Numbered from the stretch's first letter, positions 44,341 through 53,499 are shown. The stretch: DNA of 64,000 nucleotides from Clostridia bacterium (GCA_017547285.1 JAFYQB010000117.1:101313-165312); one strand, 5' to 3'. Notes: generated from the letters alone by a model not told the origin. A program made the numbers and translations.

Positions 44341-45822
44341 TTACAGTGTTACGCCCGTTTTGAAGATTGCCATATCATGATAGCCGTTCTTTTCGCTGCA
44401 CACCTGCTCGCCGCTGGCAACACGCAGCACATAATCCATCAGATCCTGCGCCAGATCAGGCAGTTCGCGGCCGGAAAGCAATTTACCGGCGTTAAAGTCA
44501 ATCCAGTTGCTTTTGTGGTTGGCAAGCGTTTCATTGCTGGCGATTTTCACAGTAGGAACAGGAGACGCAAACGGCGTTCCGCGTCCGGTCGAGAACAGAA
44601 CAATCTGAGAACCGGAGGCGGCCAGTGCAGTAGAGGCCACCAGATCGTTTCCGGGAGCGGAGAGCAGATTCAAACCAGCCTTTTCGACCTTCTGACCGTA
44701 TTTGAGCACATCTTTCACAGGTGCAAACCCGCTCTTCTGGGTACAGCCCAGCGCCTTATCCTCCAGCGTGCTGATGCCGCCGGCCTTGTTGCCGGGAGAA
44801 GGATTTTCATAGATGGTCTGATGGTGTTCCTCAAAATAACGCTTGAAATCGTTGATCAAAGACACTGTTTTATCAAACAACTCCGTGGTTTCACAGCGAT
44901 CCATCAGGATCGTTTCTGCTCCGAACATTTCCGGTACTTCGGTCAGAATGGTGCTGCCGCCCTGAGCAATCAGCAGATCGGAGAAACCGCCGATGGCAGG
45001 ATTGGCCGTAATGCCGCTGAAACCGTCGGAACCGCCGCACTTGAGGCCGATCACCAGTTTGCTGGCGGGACAGGGAACACGTTTTTCATCGCGCATGTTA
45101 TCCGCCAGTTCCTTGAGCAGTTTCATGGATTCTTCAATTTCATCCTCTACCTGCTGGCAAACAAGGAAACGGACGCGGCTTTCGTCATACTCGCCCATGT
45201 GCTGCCTGATATGATCCACGCTGCTGTTTTCGCAGCCAAGTCCCAGCACCAGCACGCCGCCCGCATTGGGGTGCGTAGCCAGATCTGCAAGAATCTGACG
45301 CGTGTTTTCCTGATCCTCTGTCATCTGGGAACAGCCGTAGGGATGCGGAAAAGCGTATACGTTCTCCACCCCATCGCCTACCAGGCATTGCGCCTTGCGT
45401 TCCAGCACACGGGCCACATCGTTGACGCATCCAACCGTGGGCAGAATCCACAGTTCATTACGCACACCCACCTTGCCATTGGCACGGGGATAGCCCATAA
45501 ACGTGACAGGCTCCTTAGGCTCCAATTCAGTCACAGCGGGATGATGCTCATAGGTAAGTTCGCTGGAAAGCAGCGTTTTCAGATTATGAACATGCACATG
45601 TTCACCAGGCTGTACATCACATTTAGCCTGGCCGATCGGAAAGCCGTACTTGATGATCGGCTCCCCTGCTTTGATCTCTTTCAGTGCAAACTTATGTCCA
45701 GCTGGAACATCTGTGATTAGCGTTACCTGCTGTCCTTCCACATCCAGCGTTTTTCCTGCCTCCAGCGCAGTCAGCGCGACTGCCACGCTGTCGCCAGCAC
45801 TGATTTTAAGTACTTGACGCAT
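44341..45822 (-). CDS. uxaA: D-altronate dehydratase
   Basis: 493 residues, full length. The N-terminal SAF domain (about 1-90: 'SVAVALTALEAGKTLDV', 'VPAGHKFALKEIKAGEPIIKYG') is joined to the large UxaA catalytic domain beginning 'GYPRANGKVGVRNELWILPTVGCVN'. 'PYGCSQ', 'LGLGCENS', 'GLKCGGSDGFSG' and the final region supply the conserved Cys/His metal-site residues. It dehydrates D-altronate to 2-keto-3-deoxygluconate. It starts 4 nt after the uxaB stop with GAGGG upstream, so uxaB-uxaA form a minus-strand operon. Confidence 0.94.
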   Translation of the reverse strand: MRQVLKISAGDSVAVALTALEAGKTLDVEGQQVTLITDVPAGHKFALKEIKAGEPIIKYGFPIGQAKCDVQPGEHVHVHNLKTLLSSELTYEHHPAVTELEPKEPVTFMGYPRANGKVGVRNELWILPTVGCVNDVARVLERKAQCLVGDGVENVYAFPHPYGCSQMTEDQENTRQILADLATHPNAGGVLVLGLGCENSSVDHIRQHMGEYDESRVRFLVCQQVEDEIEESMKLLKELADNMRDEKRVPCPASKLVIGLKCGGSDGFSGITANPAIGGFSDLLIAQGGSTILTEVPEMFGAETILMDRCETTELFDKTVSLINDFKRYFEEHHQTIYENPSPGNKAGGISTLEDKALGCTQKSGFAPVKDVLKYGQKVEKAGLNLLSAPGNDLVASTALAASGSQIVLFSTGRGTPFASPVPTVKIASNETLANHKSNWIDFNAGKLLSGRELPDLAQDLMDYVLRVASGEQVCSEKNGYHDMAIFKTGVTL

Positions 45823-45826
45823 GGTA

Positions 45827-47293
45827 TTACCCTCCGAAACGTTCGGTCATTACAGTACGCATGCCCTTGGAAAGAATCTCATTCAAAGCCTCGGAAACAT
45901 AATCCAGCAGGCCGGGAATCTGCGTCAGATCCTGACCAAAGAAGTTTTCATTGCTCAGGAACATTTGTGCCATTTCACATGCCGGCTTGTCGCTGTTGGC
46001 TGCAAAAAACTCCAGCACCGCAGCGTCGTCCTGCAGAACATAGGGCTGTCCGCCGCGCAGGCATTCCAGCTTGCCATCCACAAGCTTTCCGCCGTGATAC
46101 AGGCCCATCAGAGAAGCCAGAGAGAAGGTCAGCCGTTCCGGCAGCTTGCCTTCCTTTTCCACGTAGCCAAGCAGGCTGGGCATACAACGGGCGCGCCACT
46201 TGGAAACAGAGTTAAGACAAATAGAAAGCAGCGCATGCTTGATGTAGGGATTCTTGAACCGGCCGGTTACCGCTTCCGCAAAGGCCATCAAATCCGCCTT
46301 GGGCAGAGCGAGCGTAGGAATGACCTCATCATAGAGCGTCTTCTGCATAAAGTTCAGGATCAGCTCATCGTTCATAGCATCCAGCACATAATCATAGCCG
46401 TACTGGAAAGCAGCAGGAACAAAAGAGGTGTGTGCGCCGTTCAGAATGCGGACCTTGCGCTGCTTATAGGGCTTCTGGTTATCGGTGAAAATCACAGGAA
46501 GCTCACACTGCGGCAGGGGCAGTTCGGCGGAAATGTCCTTTTCGCTTTCAATGACCCACAGAGCAAAAGGTTCGCCGGTCACCAGCAGGCGGTCTTCATA
46601 GCCCAGCTTTTCCCAGATTGCGGTATCTTCGCCGCGGGGATAACCGGTCACGATACGGTCAACCAGCGTGGAAGTGAATACGCAGGCTTCATCCAGCCAT
46701 TTTTCAAACTTCTCACCCAGCTTCCAGAGTTTGACCAGCGCTTTCACGCAGCGCTTGAGTTCGATGCCATTATCATCAATCAATTCCACAGGTAGAATAA
46801 TCAGGCCCTTGTCCTGTGCATAGTCAAACGCCTCAGCGCGTTCGAACAGGAATTTGGTCAGCTTGCCGGGATAAGTGTTGGGCGGGCAAAGATCAAACCT
46901 GTCATTTTCATCAAGCACAATACCTGCCTCGGTGGTATTGCTGACAATAAAACGCAGCGTATCCAGTTTAGCATACGCAGCGTACTTTTCGTACTCACCA
47001 TAAGCATCCACAGCGTCAGAAACGCTGGTGATCGTACGGCTCATTTCCACGGGGGAACCCTCTACAAGACCGCGCAGCATAACCGTATAGCGGCAGTCCT
47101 GTTCGTGGAACATATCCAGATTGCCAAAAGTGATCGGCTTTACCAGCACCACACTGCCGTTAAAATCCGTCTTTTCATTGGCAATATCAATCATATAGTC
47201 TACAAAAGCACGAAGGAAATTACCTTCGCCAAACTGAAGCACGCGTACAGGACGTGCGGGCGCCTCCACCATCTGCTTGTTCAGGCGTTCCAT
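45827..47293 (-). CDS. uxaB: Tagaturonate reductase (altronate oxidoreductase)
   Basis: 488 residues from the ATG 8 nt after GGAGG; upstream starts lack sites. Mannitol dehydrogenase-like long-chain family: 'VLQFGEGNFLRAFVDYMID' (NAD-binding start), 'IVSNTTEAGIV', 'ELIDDNGIELKRCV', 'TLVDRIVTGYPR' and 'ILNGAHTSFVPAAF' with the catalytic Lys/His neighbourhood. The GNFLRAF variant points to UxaB (tagaturonate) rather than UxuB (fructuronate), as does adjacent uxaA. It reduces D-tagaturonate to D-altronate with NADH. It is first in the uxaB-uxaA operon, divergent from a LacI regulator. Confidence 0.93.
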   Translation of the reverse strand: MERLNKQMVEAPARPVRVLQFGEGNFLRAFVDYMIDIANEKTDFNGSVVLVKPITFGNLDMFHEQDCRYTVMLRGLVEGSPVEMSRTITSVSDAVDAYGEYEKYAAYAKLDTLRFIVSNTTEAGIVLDENDRFDLCPPNTYPGKLTKFLFERAEAFDYAQDKGLIILPVELIDDNGIELKRCVKALVKLWKLGEKFEKWLDEACVFTSTLVDRIVTGYPRGEDTAIWEKLGYEDRLLVTGEPFALWVIESEKDISAELPLPQCELPVIFTDNQKPYKQRKVRILNGAHTSFVPAAFQYGYDYVLDAMNDELILNFMQKTLYDEVIPTLALPKADLMAFAEAVTGRFKNPYIKHALLSICLNSVSKWRARCMPSLLGYVEKEGKLPERLTFSLASLMGLYHGGKLVDGKLECLRGGQPYVLQDDAAVLEFFAANSDKPACEMAQMFLSNENFFGQDLTQIPGLLDYVSEALNEILSKGMRTVMTERFGG

Positions 47294-47359
47294 AAAGCGA
47301 AACCTCCATTTTTTCATACCTGCCCTTGAGCGAATCATCATAGGTACAGTATTGCTTTT

Positions 47360-47388
47360 ATCTTACCCTATTTATGTCTTTCAGTCAA
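47360..47388 (-). promoter_or_regulatory. Promoter of uxaB-uxaA
   Basis: Minus-strand -35 TTGACT (47383-47388) and -10 TAAGAT (47360-47365), spacing 17 bp. An ATGTAAG heptad lies just upstream (47391-47397). Confidence 0.72.
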
Positions 47389-47449
47389 TTCTTACATTTG
47401 TTTTAGAGGCATTTTCAACGATTCTTTTTTCATTTTCGCATCTTATGGG

Positions 47450-47512
47450 TTGAAATCACACCAGTCTTTCATGTATAATGTAAGATGTAAGCAGAATACG
47501 TAAGTGTTTACA
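47450..47512 (+). promoter_or_regulatory. Promoter and putative operator of the LacI regulator
   Basis: -35 TTGAAA (47450-47455) and -10 TATAAT (47474-47479), spacing 18 bp. Two tandem ATGTAAG heptads (47478-47491) overlap the start point. CGTAAGTGTTTACA (47499-47512) follows; its inverted GTAA...TTAC arms resemble a LacI/CcpA-type operator. The same ATGTAAG sits on the opposite strand near the uxaB promoter, so one regulator could control both directions. Confidence 0.55.
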
Positions 47513-47530
47513 ATTCCAGAGAGGTGACCC

Positions 47531-48544
47531 ATGAACATCTATGATGTGTCCGAACGTTCAGGTGTATCCATTGCCACGGTTTCGCGCGTTCTGAATAACA
47601 ATCCTCATGTAAGCGCGAAGACGCGTGCAAAGGTACTGGCCGTTATGGAAGAATGCGGTTATGTGCCCAACGCATTTGCACGAGGACTGGGATTAAACAC
47701 CATGAAGACCATCGGTCTTTTATGTTCATTTAATGTGGACTCTTATACTACACAGGCTGTTTATCATCTTGAAACGGCCCTGCGCGAACGAGGATACTAT
47801 TGTCAGTTGAGTTTTACCTCTATGGAATATACCTCGCGTATCAGCGCCATTGAACAAATGTGCAGCCGTCACGTGGATGGTATCATTCTGATCGGGTCCA
47901 CTTTTGTGGAGGACGAGAAATACGGAAACGAACACATTCGGCAGGCAGCCCGCTCTACGCCTATTGTCAGCCTGAATGGCTCACTGGATTTTGAAAACGT
48001 TTATTGCGTATTGTGTGACGACTACCGCGCATCTAAAGACGCAACCCTTCATCTACTCAACACTGGTTTTACACGCATTTTGCATTTAAGCCACGGAGAT
48101 AATCAAAGTGGCTTACGCAAGCAGGCTGGTTACCGGGATGCTTTCAAGGAAAAAGGGATTCCCTTTGATCCCGAACTGCTGCAGCATGCAGAAATCGAAA
48201 ACTCGCTTCACAAAACAACTGCAATCTGTGATTTCCTTTGTCAGTTGCGAGCAAACGGACTTGTGTTTGACGCTATTTTCACTTCTGAGGATGAACTTGC
48301 TATTGCTGCCATTCGTTATGCGCGTCAAATGAATCTGTCTATTCCAAAGGATTTCAGTGTCATAGGCTACAACAATTCCACAATCTGTTCTTATACCGAT
48401 CCGGAATTCAGCAGCATTGACGTACGTCTCCCTGTTCTTTGCCAGCAGTGTGCGGACATTATGACTGGCGTACTGGAAGGACGGGAAATGCCTCGTACAA
48501 CCATTTTCAACGCTGAGCTGGTGCTGCGTGAAAGCACAATGTAA
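47531..48544 (+). CDS. LacI-family regulator, likely of hexuronate genes
   Basis: 337 residues, full length. N-terminal LacI helix-turn-helix and hinge: 'IYDVSERSGVSIATVSRVLNNNPHVSAKTRAKVLAVMEECGYVPNAFARGL' region (about 2-56). The effector domain has 'TIGLLCSFNVDSYTTQAVYHLE', 'DGIILIGSTF', 'DAIFTSEDELAIAAIRYARQM' and 'FSVIGYNNSTI'. It is divergent from uxaB-uxaA and 62 nt upstream of uxaC, so it probably controls uronate catabolism in place of a GntR-type ExuR/UxuR. The inducer (a uronate or tagaturonate) is inferred. Start ATG follows GAGAGGTG. Confidence 0.88.
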   Translation: MNIYDVSERSGVSIATVSRVLNNNPHVSAKTRAKVLAVMEECGYVPNAFARGLGLNTMKTIGLLCSFNVDSYTTQAVYHLETALRERGYYCQLSFTSMEYTSRISAIEQMCSRHVDGIILIGSTFVEDEKYGNEHIRQAARSTPIVSLNGSLDFENVYCVLCDDYRASKDATLHLLNTGFTRILHLSHGDNQSGLRKQAGYRDAFKEKGIPFDPELLQHAEIENSLHKTTAICDFLCQLRANGLVFDAIFTSEDELAIAAIRYARQMNLSIPKDFSVIGYNNSTICSYTDPEFSSIDVRLPVLCQQCADIMTGVLEGREMPRTTIFNAELVLRESTM

Positions 48545-48606
48545 GCAGCTTTCCATTGTTTCCCCATCATCTTGTGATGAATATCAATATAAAGGAGCGA
48601 ACCCAC

Positions 48607-50019
48607 ATGCAGGCTTTCATGGACAAAGATTTCCTTCTCTCCACCGAAACCGCGCGTACTCTCTTCCATGAGTATGCCGCCGACTGCCCCATCATCGACT
48701 ATCATTGTCATCTCAACCCCCGCGAGATCTGGGAAGATGTGAAGTATGAAAACATCACTCAGGTGTGGCTGGGCGGCGACCACTACAAGTGGCGTCTCAT
48801 GCGCTGCGCCGGCGTACCCGAGAAGTACATTACCGGCAAGGATACCACCGACTACGAAAAGTTCTGCAAGTGGGCCGAAGTAATCGGCAAGGCGATCGGC
48901 AACCCCCTGTATCACTGGAGCCATCTGGAGCTGCGCAACTATTTTGGTTATCAGGGCGCTCTGAGCGCCAAGACCGCCGATGAAGTGTGGAATCTCTGCA
49001 ACGAAAAGCTGCAGAGCGAAGGCTACACCGCCCGCGGCCTGATCGCCATGAGCAATGTTGATACCGTCTGCACCACCGACGATCCCATCGATACCCTTGA
49101 GTATCACAAGCAGCTGGCTGCTGATGAAACCATGAAGACCGTCGTTCTGCCTGCCTGGCGTCCCGACAAGGCCGTCAACCAGGAAAAAGCCGACTATCTG
49201 GATTACCTGGCCAAGCTGGCTGAGGTTTCCGGCGTGGAAATCAAGAGCTTTGCCGACTGGAAGAAGGCCATTGCTGTTCGCATGGACTACTTTGCAGAGA
49301 ACAAGTGCTGCCTGAGCGACCACGGCCTGGTTTACGTTCCTTTCTCCCCCACTTCTGAGGAAGAAGTTGAAGCTCTGTTTGCCAAGCGTCTGGCTGGCGA
49401 GATTCTGAATGGCGAAGAAGACGCAAAATTCAAGACTGCCTGTCTGCTGTTCTGCGGCAAGGAGTACAAGAAGCGCAACTGGACCATGCAGCTGCACTAC
49501 GGCTGCCGCCGCGACAACAATCCTCCCATGTCTGCCAAGCTGGGTCCGGACACCGGCTTCGACTGCATCGGTGACAACGCTCCCGCCGGCCTGCTGGCTG
49601 CCTATCTGGGCGCTGTGGAAAGCGATGGCGGTCTGCCCCAGACCATCATTTACAGCCTGAATCCCAACGACAATGCTGCTATCGATACCATCTGCGGCTG
49701 CTTCCAGTGTGACGAAGCCGTTTCCAAGATTCAGCACGGCTCCGGCTGGTGGTTCAACGATCAGTTCCAGGGTATGACTGATCAGCTGACCAGCCTTGCC
49801 AATCTGGGCTATCTGGCTGGTTTCGTGGGTATGCTCACCGATAGCCGCAGCTTCCTGAGCTATCCCCGTCATGAGTACTTCCGCCGCATCCTGTGCCGCC
49901 TGCTGGGCGAATGGGTTGAGGACGGCCGTTTCCCCTGCGACATGGATCTGCTGAGTGAGATCGTCAAGGACATCAGCTACTACAACGCCAAGCGCTACTT
50001 CCATTTTGCTGAGAAATAA
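48607..50019 (+). CDS. uxaC: Glucuronate/galacturonate isomerase
   Basis: 470 residues from the ATG 9 nt after AAAGGAG; the earlier in-frame ATG 48556 has no site. Amidohydrolase-like family: 'PIIDYHCHLNPREIWED' (metal His-x-His), 'MRCAGVPEKYITG', 'HWSHLELRNYFGY', 'VDTVCTTDDPIDTLEYH', 'LHYGCRRDNN', 'GMLTDSRSFLSYPRHEYFRRILCR'. It converts galacturonate to tagaturonate and glucuronate to fructuronate. No uxuB or uxuA is in the window, so galacturonate is the supported route. Codon use is strongly biased towards C/G endings, suggesting high expression. Confidence 0.96.
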   Translation: MQAFMDKDFLLSTETARTLFHEYAADCPIIDYHCHLNPREIWEDVKYENITQVWLGGDHYKWRLMRCAGVPEKYITGKDTTDYEKFCKWAEVIGKAIGNPLYHWSHLELRNYFGYQGALSAKTADEVWNLCNEKLQSEGYTARGLIAMSNVDTVCTTDDPIDTLEYHKQLAADETMKTVVLPAWRPDKAVNQEKADYLDYLAKLAEVSGVEIKSFADWKKAIAVRMDYFAENKCCLSDHGLVYVPFSPTSEEEVEALFAKRLAGEILNGEEDAKFKTACLLFCGKEYKKRNWTMQLHYGCRRDNNPPMSAKLGPDTGFDCIGDNAPAGLLAAYLGAVESDGGLPQTIIYSLNPNDNAAIDTICGCFQCDEAVSKIQHGSGWWFNDQFQGMTDQLTSLANLGYLAGFVGMLTDSRSFLSYPRHEYFRRILCRLLGEWVEDGRFPCDMDLLSEIVKDISYYNAKRYFHFAEK

Positions 50020-50036
50020 TTTCTCTTTGTCAAACC

Positions 50037-50070
50037 AAGAAGGTCCTGTTTTTCGGGACCTTCTTTTATT
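50037..50070 (+). terminator. Terminator of uxaC
   Basis: AGAAGGTCC / GGACCTTCT stem with an 9-nt loop followed by TTTATTTTAT. Confidence 0.88.
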
Positions 50071-50126
50071 TTATCCAACTGGCTGTTTCGAAGCCAAAGC
50101 AGAAGCAGTAACCTTACCCTCGTAAT

Positions 50127-50171
50127 AAAAAAGCTATCGCGACGTCATTTTCAAGTGTCGCGATGGCTTTT
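50127..50171 (-). terminator. Terminator of araB
   Basis: Minus-strand stem AAAAGCCATCGCGAC / GTCGCGATAGCTTTT (one mismatch-tolerant pair) with a 13-nt loop, then TTTTATTA. On the plus strand it can also act behind uxaC. Confidence 0.85.
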
Positions 50172-50178
50172 ATTAGCT

Positions 50179-51825
50179 TTATATGAGTTTTAGACGGCGC
50201 ATAACCTCGTTACCATGCCTGCCGAAATAATCATGCAGTTTTCGGTACTCGCCATACAGCATATCGTAGATTCGACTATTCTTACTTTCAGGCTGATAAA
50301 CAGTGTCGCCGGTACCACCCATAGCGCAGGCTGCCTCGGTGATAGACGAATAACCGCCATTCTCTGTTCCTGCTGCAACGGCTGCAAAAATGGCTGTCCC
50401 CAGTGCATTTGCCTGATCCGACTGTACAATTCTCAAATCTCTGTTCAGCACGTCCGCGTATATCTGCATCAGCAGTGGATTCTTTTTGGCGATTCCTCCG
50501 CAGACACATATTTCACGGATCGGAATCCCGCTGTTTTCAAAATTTTCAACAATTACGCGCGTTCCGAAAGCAGTGGCTTCAATCAACGCTCGATAGATTT
50601 CTTCCGGCCTGGTCTGCAGTGTCATTCCAAAAAACATGCCGCTCAGTTCTGAATCCATCAACACCGATCGGTTCCCATTCCACCAGTCCAGCGCAAGCAA
50701 GCCGCTTTCCCCGGGACGAAGCTTGGCTGCTTTGGCCGTTAGCAGCTGATGGACAGATAGGCCTTGTCTGTGCGCCTCTTCTTCATATGCCGCTGGAATA
50801 TACTGGTCTACAAACCATTTGAAATGGTCGCCGCAGCAGCTTTGGCCTGCCTCATAAGCATACCAGCCCGGCATCATGCCGTCTTTGGCCATACATAGAA
50901 TGCCTTTTACGTCATGTTTATCCCGATCCAAAACCAGATGAGCAGCAGATGTACCCAAAATCAGGAGCAGCTTTCCGCCTTCTGTTACTCCAGCAGCCGG
51001 AAGCGCGGTATGTGCATCAATGCAGGTAACTGAAACGGGCGTACCTTCCCGCAGACCTGTAAGCGTAGCTCCACACGCATTGATTCGACCGGCACAACTT
51101 CCCAGAGGAAGAAGTTCATCGCTCACCTTGCTGGTAACGCTTATAAGACGCGGGTCAAGTTCTTGCCAAAACGCCTGCGATGGGTATCCCTCTTCTTCCG
51201 TCCAAAAAAGCTTATAGCTGGCCGGATTGACAGAACACGCTCGACTTCCTGTGATTTGATGAATAATCCAATCCCCCGCTTCTACAAAACGGTCAGCTGC
51301 CTCATATACTTCCGGCGCCTCTACAGCAATCTGCCATAAGCGCGGGAACATCATTTCCGATGAAATTCTTCCGCCGCACCGTTCCAGAAATGCTTCGTTT
51401 CTGGAAAACGCCACTTCTGTCATGCGGTTGGCGTATGACTGGGCCGCATGATGCTTCCACAACATAGGCCAGGCATAAGGGTCGGCAGCAAATTCAGTTT
51501 TCAGGCACAACGGGCATCCATCTTGATCAACCGGCAAACTGGTGCTGCTGGTAAAATCAATTCCGACGCCAATCACATCTTTTGCATCTACTCCCGACCG
51601 TTTCAAAGACTCTGCAACAACTGCCCGCAATCCGTCCACATAGTCTTGCGGATGCTGCAGCGCCCAATCCGCCTGAAGCGGCACGCCGCTGGGCAGCTGA
51701 TCCGTCATCACTGCATGCGGATAATCAAAAGAGGCGCACGCAGCCTCTCTTCCATCTGCTACATCAACAATCAGCGCACGAACGGAAAGCGTGCCAAAAT
51801 CCACCCCTATGGTATACTTTGCCAT
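50179..51825 (-). CDS. araB: L-ribulokinase (FGGY family)
   Basis: 548 residues, typical AraB length, from the ATG after AAGGAG; a longer frame would start inside a terminator. FGGY kinase features: 'YTIGVDFGTLSVRALIVDVADG', 'VGIDFTSSTSLPVD', 'LFWTEEEGYPS', 'CIDAHTALPAAGV', and the C-terminal 'ICVCGGIAKKNPLLMQIYADVL'. 'DFGTLSVRA' and 'DFTSST' are AraB rather than XylB signatures. It phosphorylates L-ribulose. No araA or araD is next to it; FucA or FucI-type enzymes elsewhere might substitute. It lies behind the uraA terminator, and I see no clear promoter of its own in the 66-bp gap. Confidence 0.92.
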   Translation of the reverse strand: MAKYTIGVDFGTLSVRALIVDVADGREAACASFDYPHAVMTDQLPSGVPLQADWALQHPQDYVDGLRAVVAESLKRSGVDAKDVIGVGIDFTSSTSLPVDQDGCPLCLKTEFAADPYAWPMLWKHHAAQSYANRMTEVAFSRNEAFLERCGGRISSEMMFPRLWQIAVEAPEVYEAADRFVEAGDWIIHQITGSRACSVNPASYKLFWTEEEGYPSQAFWQELDPRLISVTSKVSDELLPLGSCAGRINACGATLTGLREGTPVSVTCIDAHTALPAAGVTEGGKLLLILGTSAAHLVLDRDKHDVKGILCMAKDGMMPGWYAYEAGQSCCGDHFKWFVDQYIPAAYEEEAHRQGLSVHQLLTAKAAKLRPGESGLLALDWWNGNRSVLMDSELSGMFFGMTLQTRPEEIYRALIEATAFGTRVIVENFENSGIPIREICVCGGIAKKNPLLMQIYADVLNRDLRIVQSDQANALGTAIFAAVAAGTENGGYSSITEAACAMGGTGDTVYQPESKNSRIYDMLYGEYRKLHDYFGRHGNEVMRRLKLI

Positions 51826-51837
51826 ACTTTCTCCTTT

Positions 51838-51877
51838 GATAAAAGCCCCGGAGGCATTTGCAAACACCTCCGGGGCT
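51838..51877 (-). terminator. Terminator of uraA
   Basis: Minus-strand perfect 11-bp stem AGCCCCGGAGG / CCTCCGGGGCT with a 12-nt loop, then TTTTATC. It lies in the uraA-araB gap. Confidence 0.9.
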
Positions 51878-51891
51878 GATGATTATTTGAA

Positions 51892-53223
51892 TTACACCTT
51901 GAAGTTGACGGACTTATCACCCTGCTGGTTGGTGCCGAACTCGTAGTCATTGCCAGGCAGTACAGCATTCAGCAGAATGCCAGCCAGAGCAGCAATCGCC
52001 AAACCGGACAGGCTGATGGTCACATTGCCGATCGTGAAAGCAATAGCGCCAGCAGCAGAGAAGGTAACGCCCAGGGCGAGAGACATGATAATAGCAGCAA
52101 TAATGACGTTGCGGGACTTGGTGAAGTCGACATTGTTCTCAACCACGTTGCGTACGCCAACAGCAGAGATCATGCCGTACAGGATCAAGCTGACGCCGCC
52201 AATGGTAGCGGTAGGCATGCAGGATACCAGTGCCGCAAACTTGGGAGAGAAAGAGAACAGAATAGCCAGACCTGCGGCAATACGGATCACGCGAGGATCA
52301 TATACCTTGGTCAGAGCCAGAACGCCGGTGTTTTCGCCATAAGTAGTGTTGGCAGGAGCGCCGAAGATGGCCGCCAGAGCGGTCGCCAGGCCATCACCCA
52401 GCAGAGAGCGATGCAGGCCAGGCTCTTCAATGTAGTTTTCACCAACAGTGGAGGAAATGGCGCACATATCGCCGATGTGTTCAACGATGGTAGCCAGCGC
52501 GATAGGCATAATGGTGATAATAGCAGAGAGCAGCAGAGAACCGTCACAGCCCTTGAACAGAGAGAACGCAGTATCCTTCCACTGGAAGGGCAGGCCAACC
52601 CAGGCAGCTTCCTTCACAGCAGTAAAGTCTACCTGACCGCACAGCGCAGCCACAACATAAGAACCTACAACACCCAGCAGAATGGGAATGATCTTGATCA
52701 TGCCCTTACCCCAGATGTTGGCAACGATCACGATCGCAATAGCCAGAATAGCGATCCACCAGTTAGCAGCACAGTTGTTAATAGCGCTGTTAGCCAGCGT
52801 CATACCGATGCAAATAATGATGGGACCGGTAACAATGGGCGGGAAGTAGCGCATTACCTTGCTGGTGCCAAACGACTTGAACAGCGCAGCAAGAACACCA
52901 TAGAGCAAACCAGCACATGCCACGCCAACGCCGGCATAGGGAATCCAGTTCAGATCAGCAGTATTGCCGAACAGAGCGTTTACAGCAGCATAGCCGCCGA
53001 TGTAAGCGAAAGAAGAACCAAGGAAAGCAGGCACCTTGCCTTTGGTCAGGAAGTGGAACAGCAGCGTGCCAAGGCCAGCGAACAGCAGCGTAGCGCTAAC
53101 GCTGAGTCCGGTCAGCGCAGGTACCAGAACTGTTGCGCCAAACATGGCAAACATGTGCTGGAAGCCCAGGAGCATCATTTTGGGGGCACCCAGTTTACGA
53201 GCATCACGAATTCCGTTTTCCAT
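51892..53223 (-). CDS. uraA: Uracil permease (NCS2 family)
   Basis: 443 residues from the ATG behind an AAGGG site; an in-frame ATG at 53262 has no site. About 14 hydrophobic helices. NCS2 signatures: 'FQHMFAMFGATVLVPALTGL', 'VPAFLGSSFAYIGGYAAV', 'IMPIALATIVEHIGDMCAISSTVG' (substrate Glu), 'GLATALAAIFGAPANTTYGENTGVLALT' (second Glu region) and 'CMPTATIGGVSLILYGMI'. It is a uracil:proton symporter in the membrane. A leader attenuator upstream suggests pyrimidine control. It is transcribed alone, or followed by read-through into araB. Confidence 0.94.
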   Translation of the reverse strand: MENGIRDARKLGAPKMMLLGFQHMFAMFGATVLVPALTGLSVSATLLFAGLGTLLFHFLTKGKVPAFLGSSFAYIGGYAAVNALFGNTADLNWIPYAGVGVACAGLLYGVLAALFKSFGTSKVMRYFPPIVTGPIIICIGMTLANSAINNCAANWWIAILAIAIVIVANIWGKGMIKIIPILLGVVGSYVVAALCGQVDFTAVKEAAWVGLPFQWKDTAFSLFKGCDGSLLLSAIITIMPIALATIVEHIGDMCAISSTVGENYIEEPGLHRSLLGDGLATALAAIFGAPANTTYGENTGVLALTKVYDPRVIRIAAGLAILFSFSPKFAALVSCMPTATIGGVSLILYGMISAVGVRNVVENNVDFTKSRNVIIAAIIMSLALGVTFSAAGAIAFTIGNVTISLSGLAIAALAGILLNAVLPGNDYEFGTNQQGDKSVNFKV

Positions 53224-53322
53224 GAAAAACCCATCCCTTCTCAAGTGCATCAATGAGTTCATTGTGTATGCGCAAACAGTTGAAAACTGTTATTGCCAAA
53301 ATCACCGCACCGTCCCACGGCA

Positions 53323-53381
53323 GAAAAAAAGCCCTGTCCGGCTGGACAAAGCAGTTCATTGATTCCAGCCTTTCATTCTGG
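53323..53381 (-). promoter_or_regulatory. uraA leader transcription attenuator
   Basis: In the minus-strand RNA, three mutually exclusive pairings are visible. Terminator: GCUUUGUCC (53352-53344) with GGACAGGGC (53339-53331), loop AGCC, then U7 (53330-53324). Antiterminator: GGCUGGA (53370-53364) with UCCAGCC (53346-53340), which would destroy the terminator. Upstream hairpin: CCAG (53381-53378) with CUGG (53368-53365), which would free the terminator. This logic matches PyrR-type attenuation of uracil permease genes. The CCAGAAUGAAAGGCU loop is only loosely like the PyrR binding loop. Confidence 0.7.
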
Positions 53382-53418
53382 CAGAAGGTGCAATATCAAT
53401 TTTCGATTACCGAAACGG

Positions 53419-53447
53419 AGTATAACACAGAACCCCCTGTTTGTAAA
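53419..53447 (-). promoter_or_regulatory. Promoter of uraA
   Basis: Minus-strand -35 TTTACA (53442-53447) and -10 TATACT (53419-53424), spacing 17 bp; leader about 190 nt. Confidence 0.78.
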
Positions 53448-53463
53448 CACTAACATCGTGCAC

Positions 53464-53499
53464 AAAAAAGAAAAACCGCCATCCATCAGATGGCGGTTT
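53464..53499 (-). terminator. Terminator of the tRNA cluster
   Basis: Minus-strand stem AAACCGCCATC / GATGGCGGTTT with a 5-nt loop, then TTCTTTTTT. Confidence 0.92.

Noticed and set aside
48391..50004. 537-codon frame antisense to uxaC
   Set aside because: Codon bias of highly expressed uxaC opens this frame; no family features.
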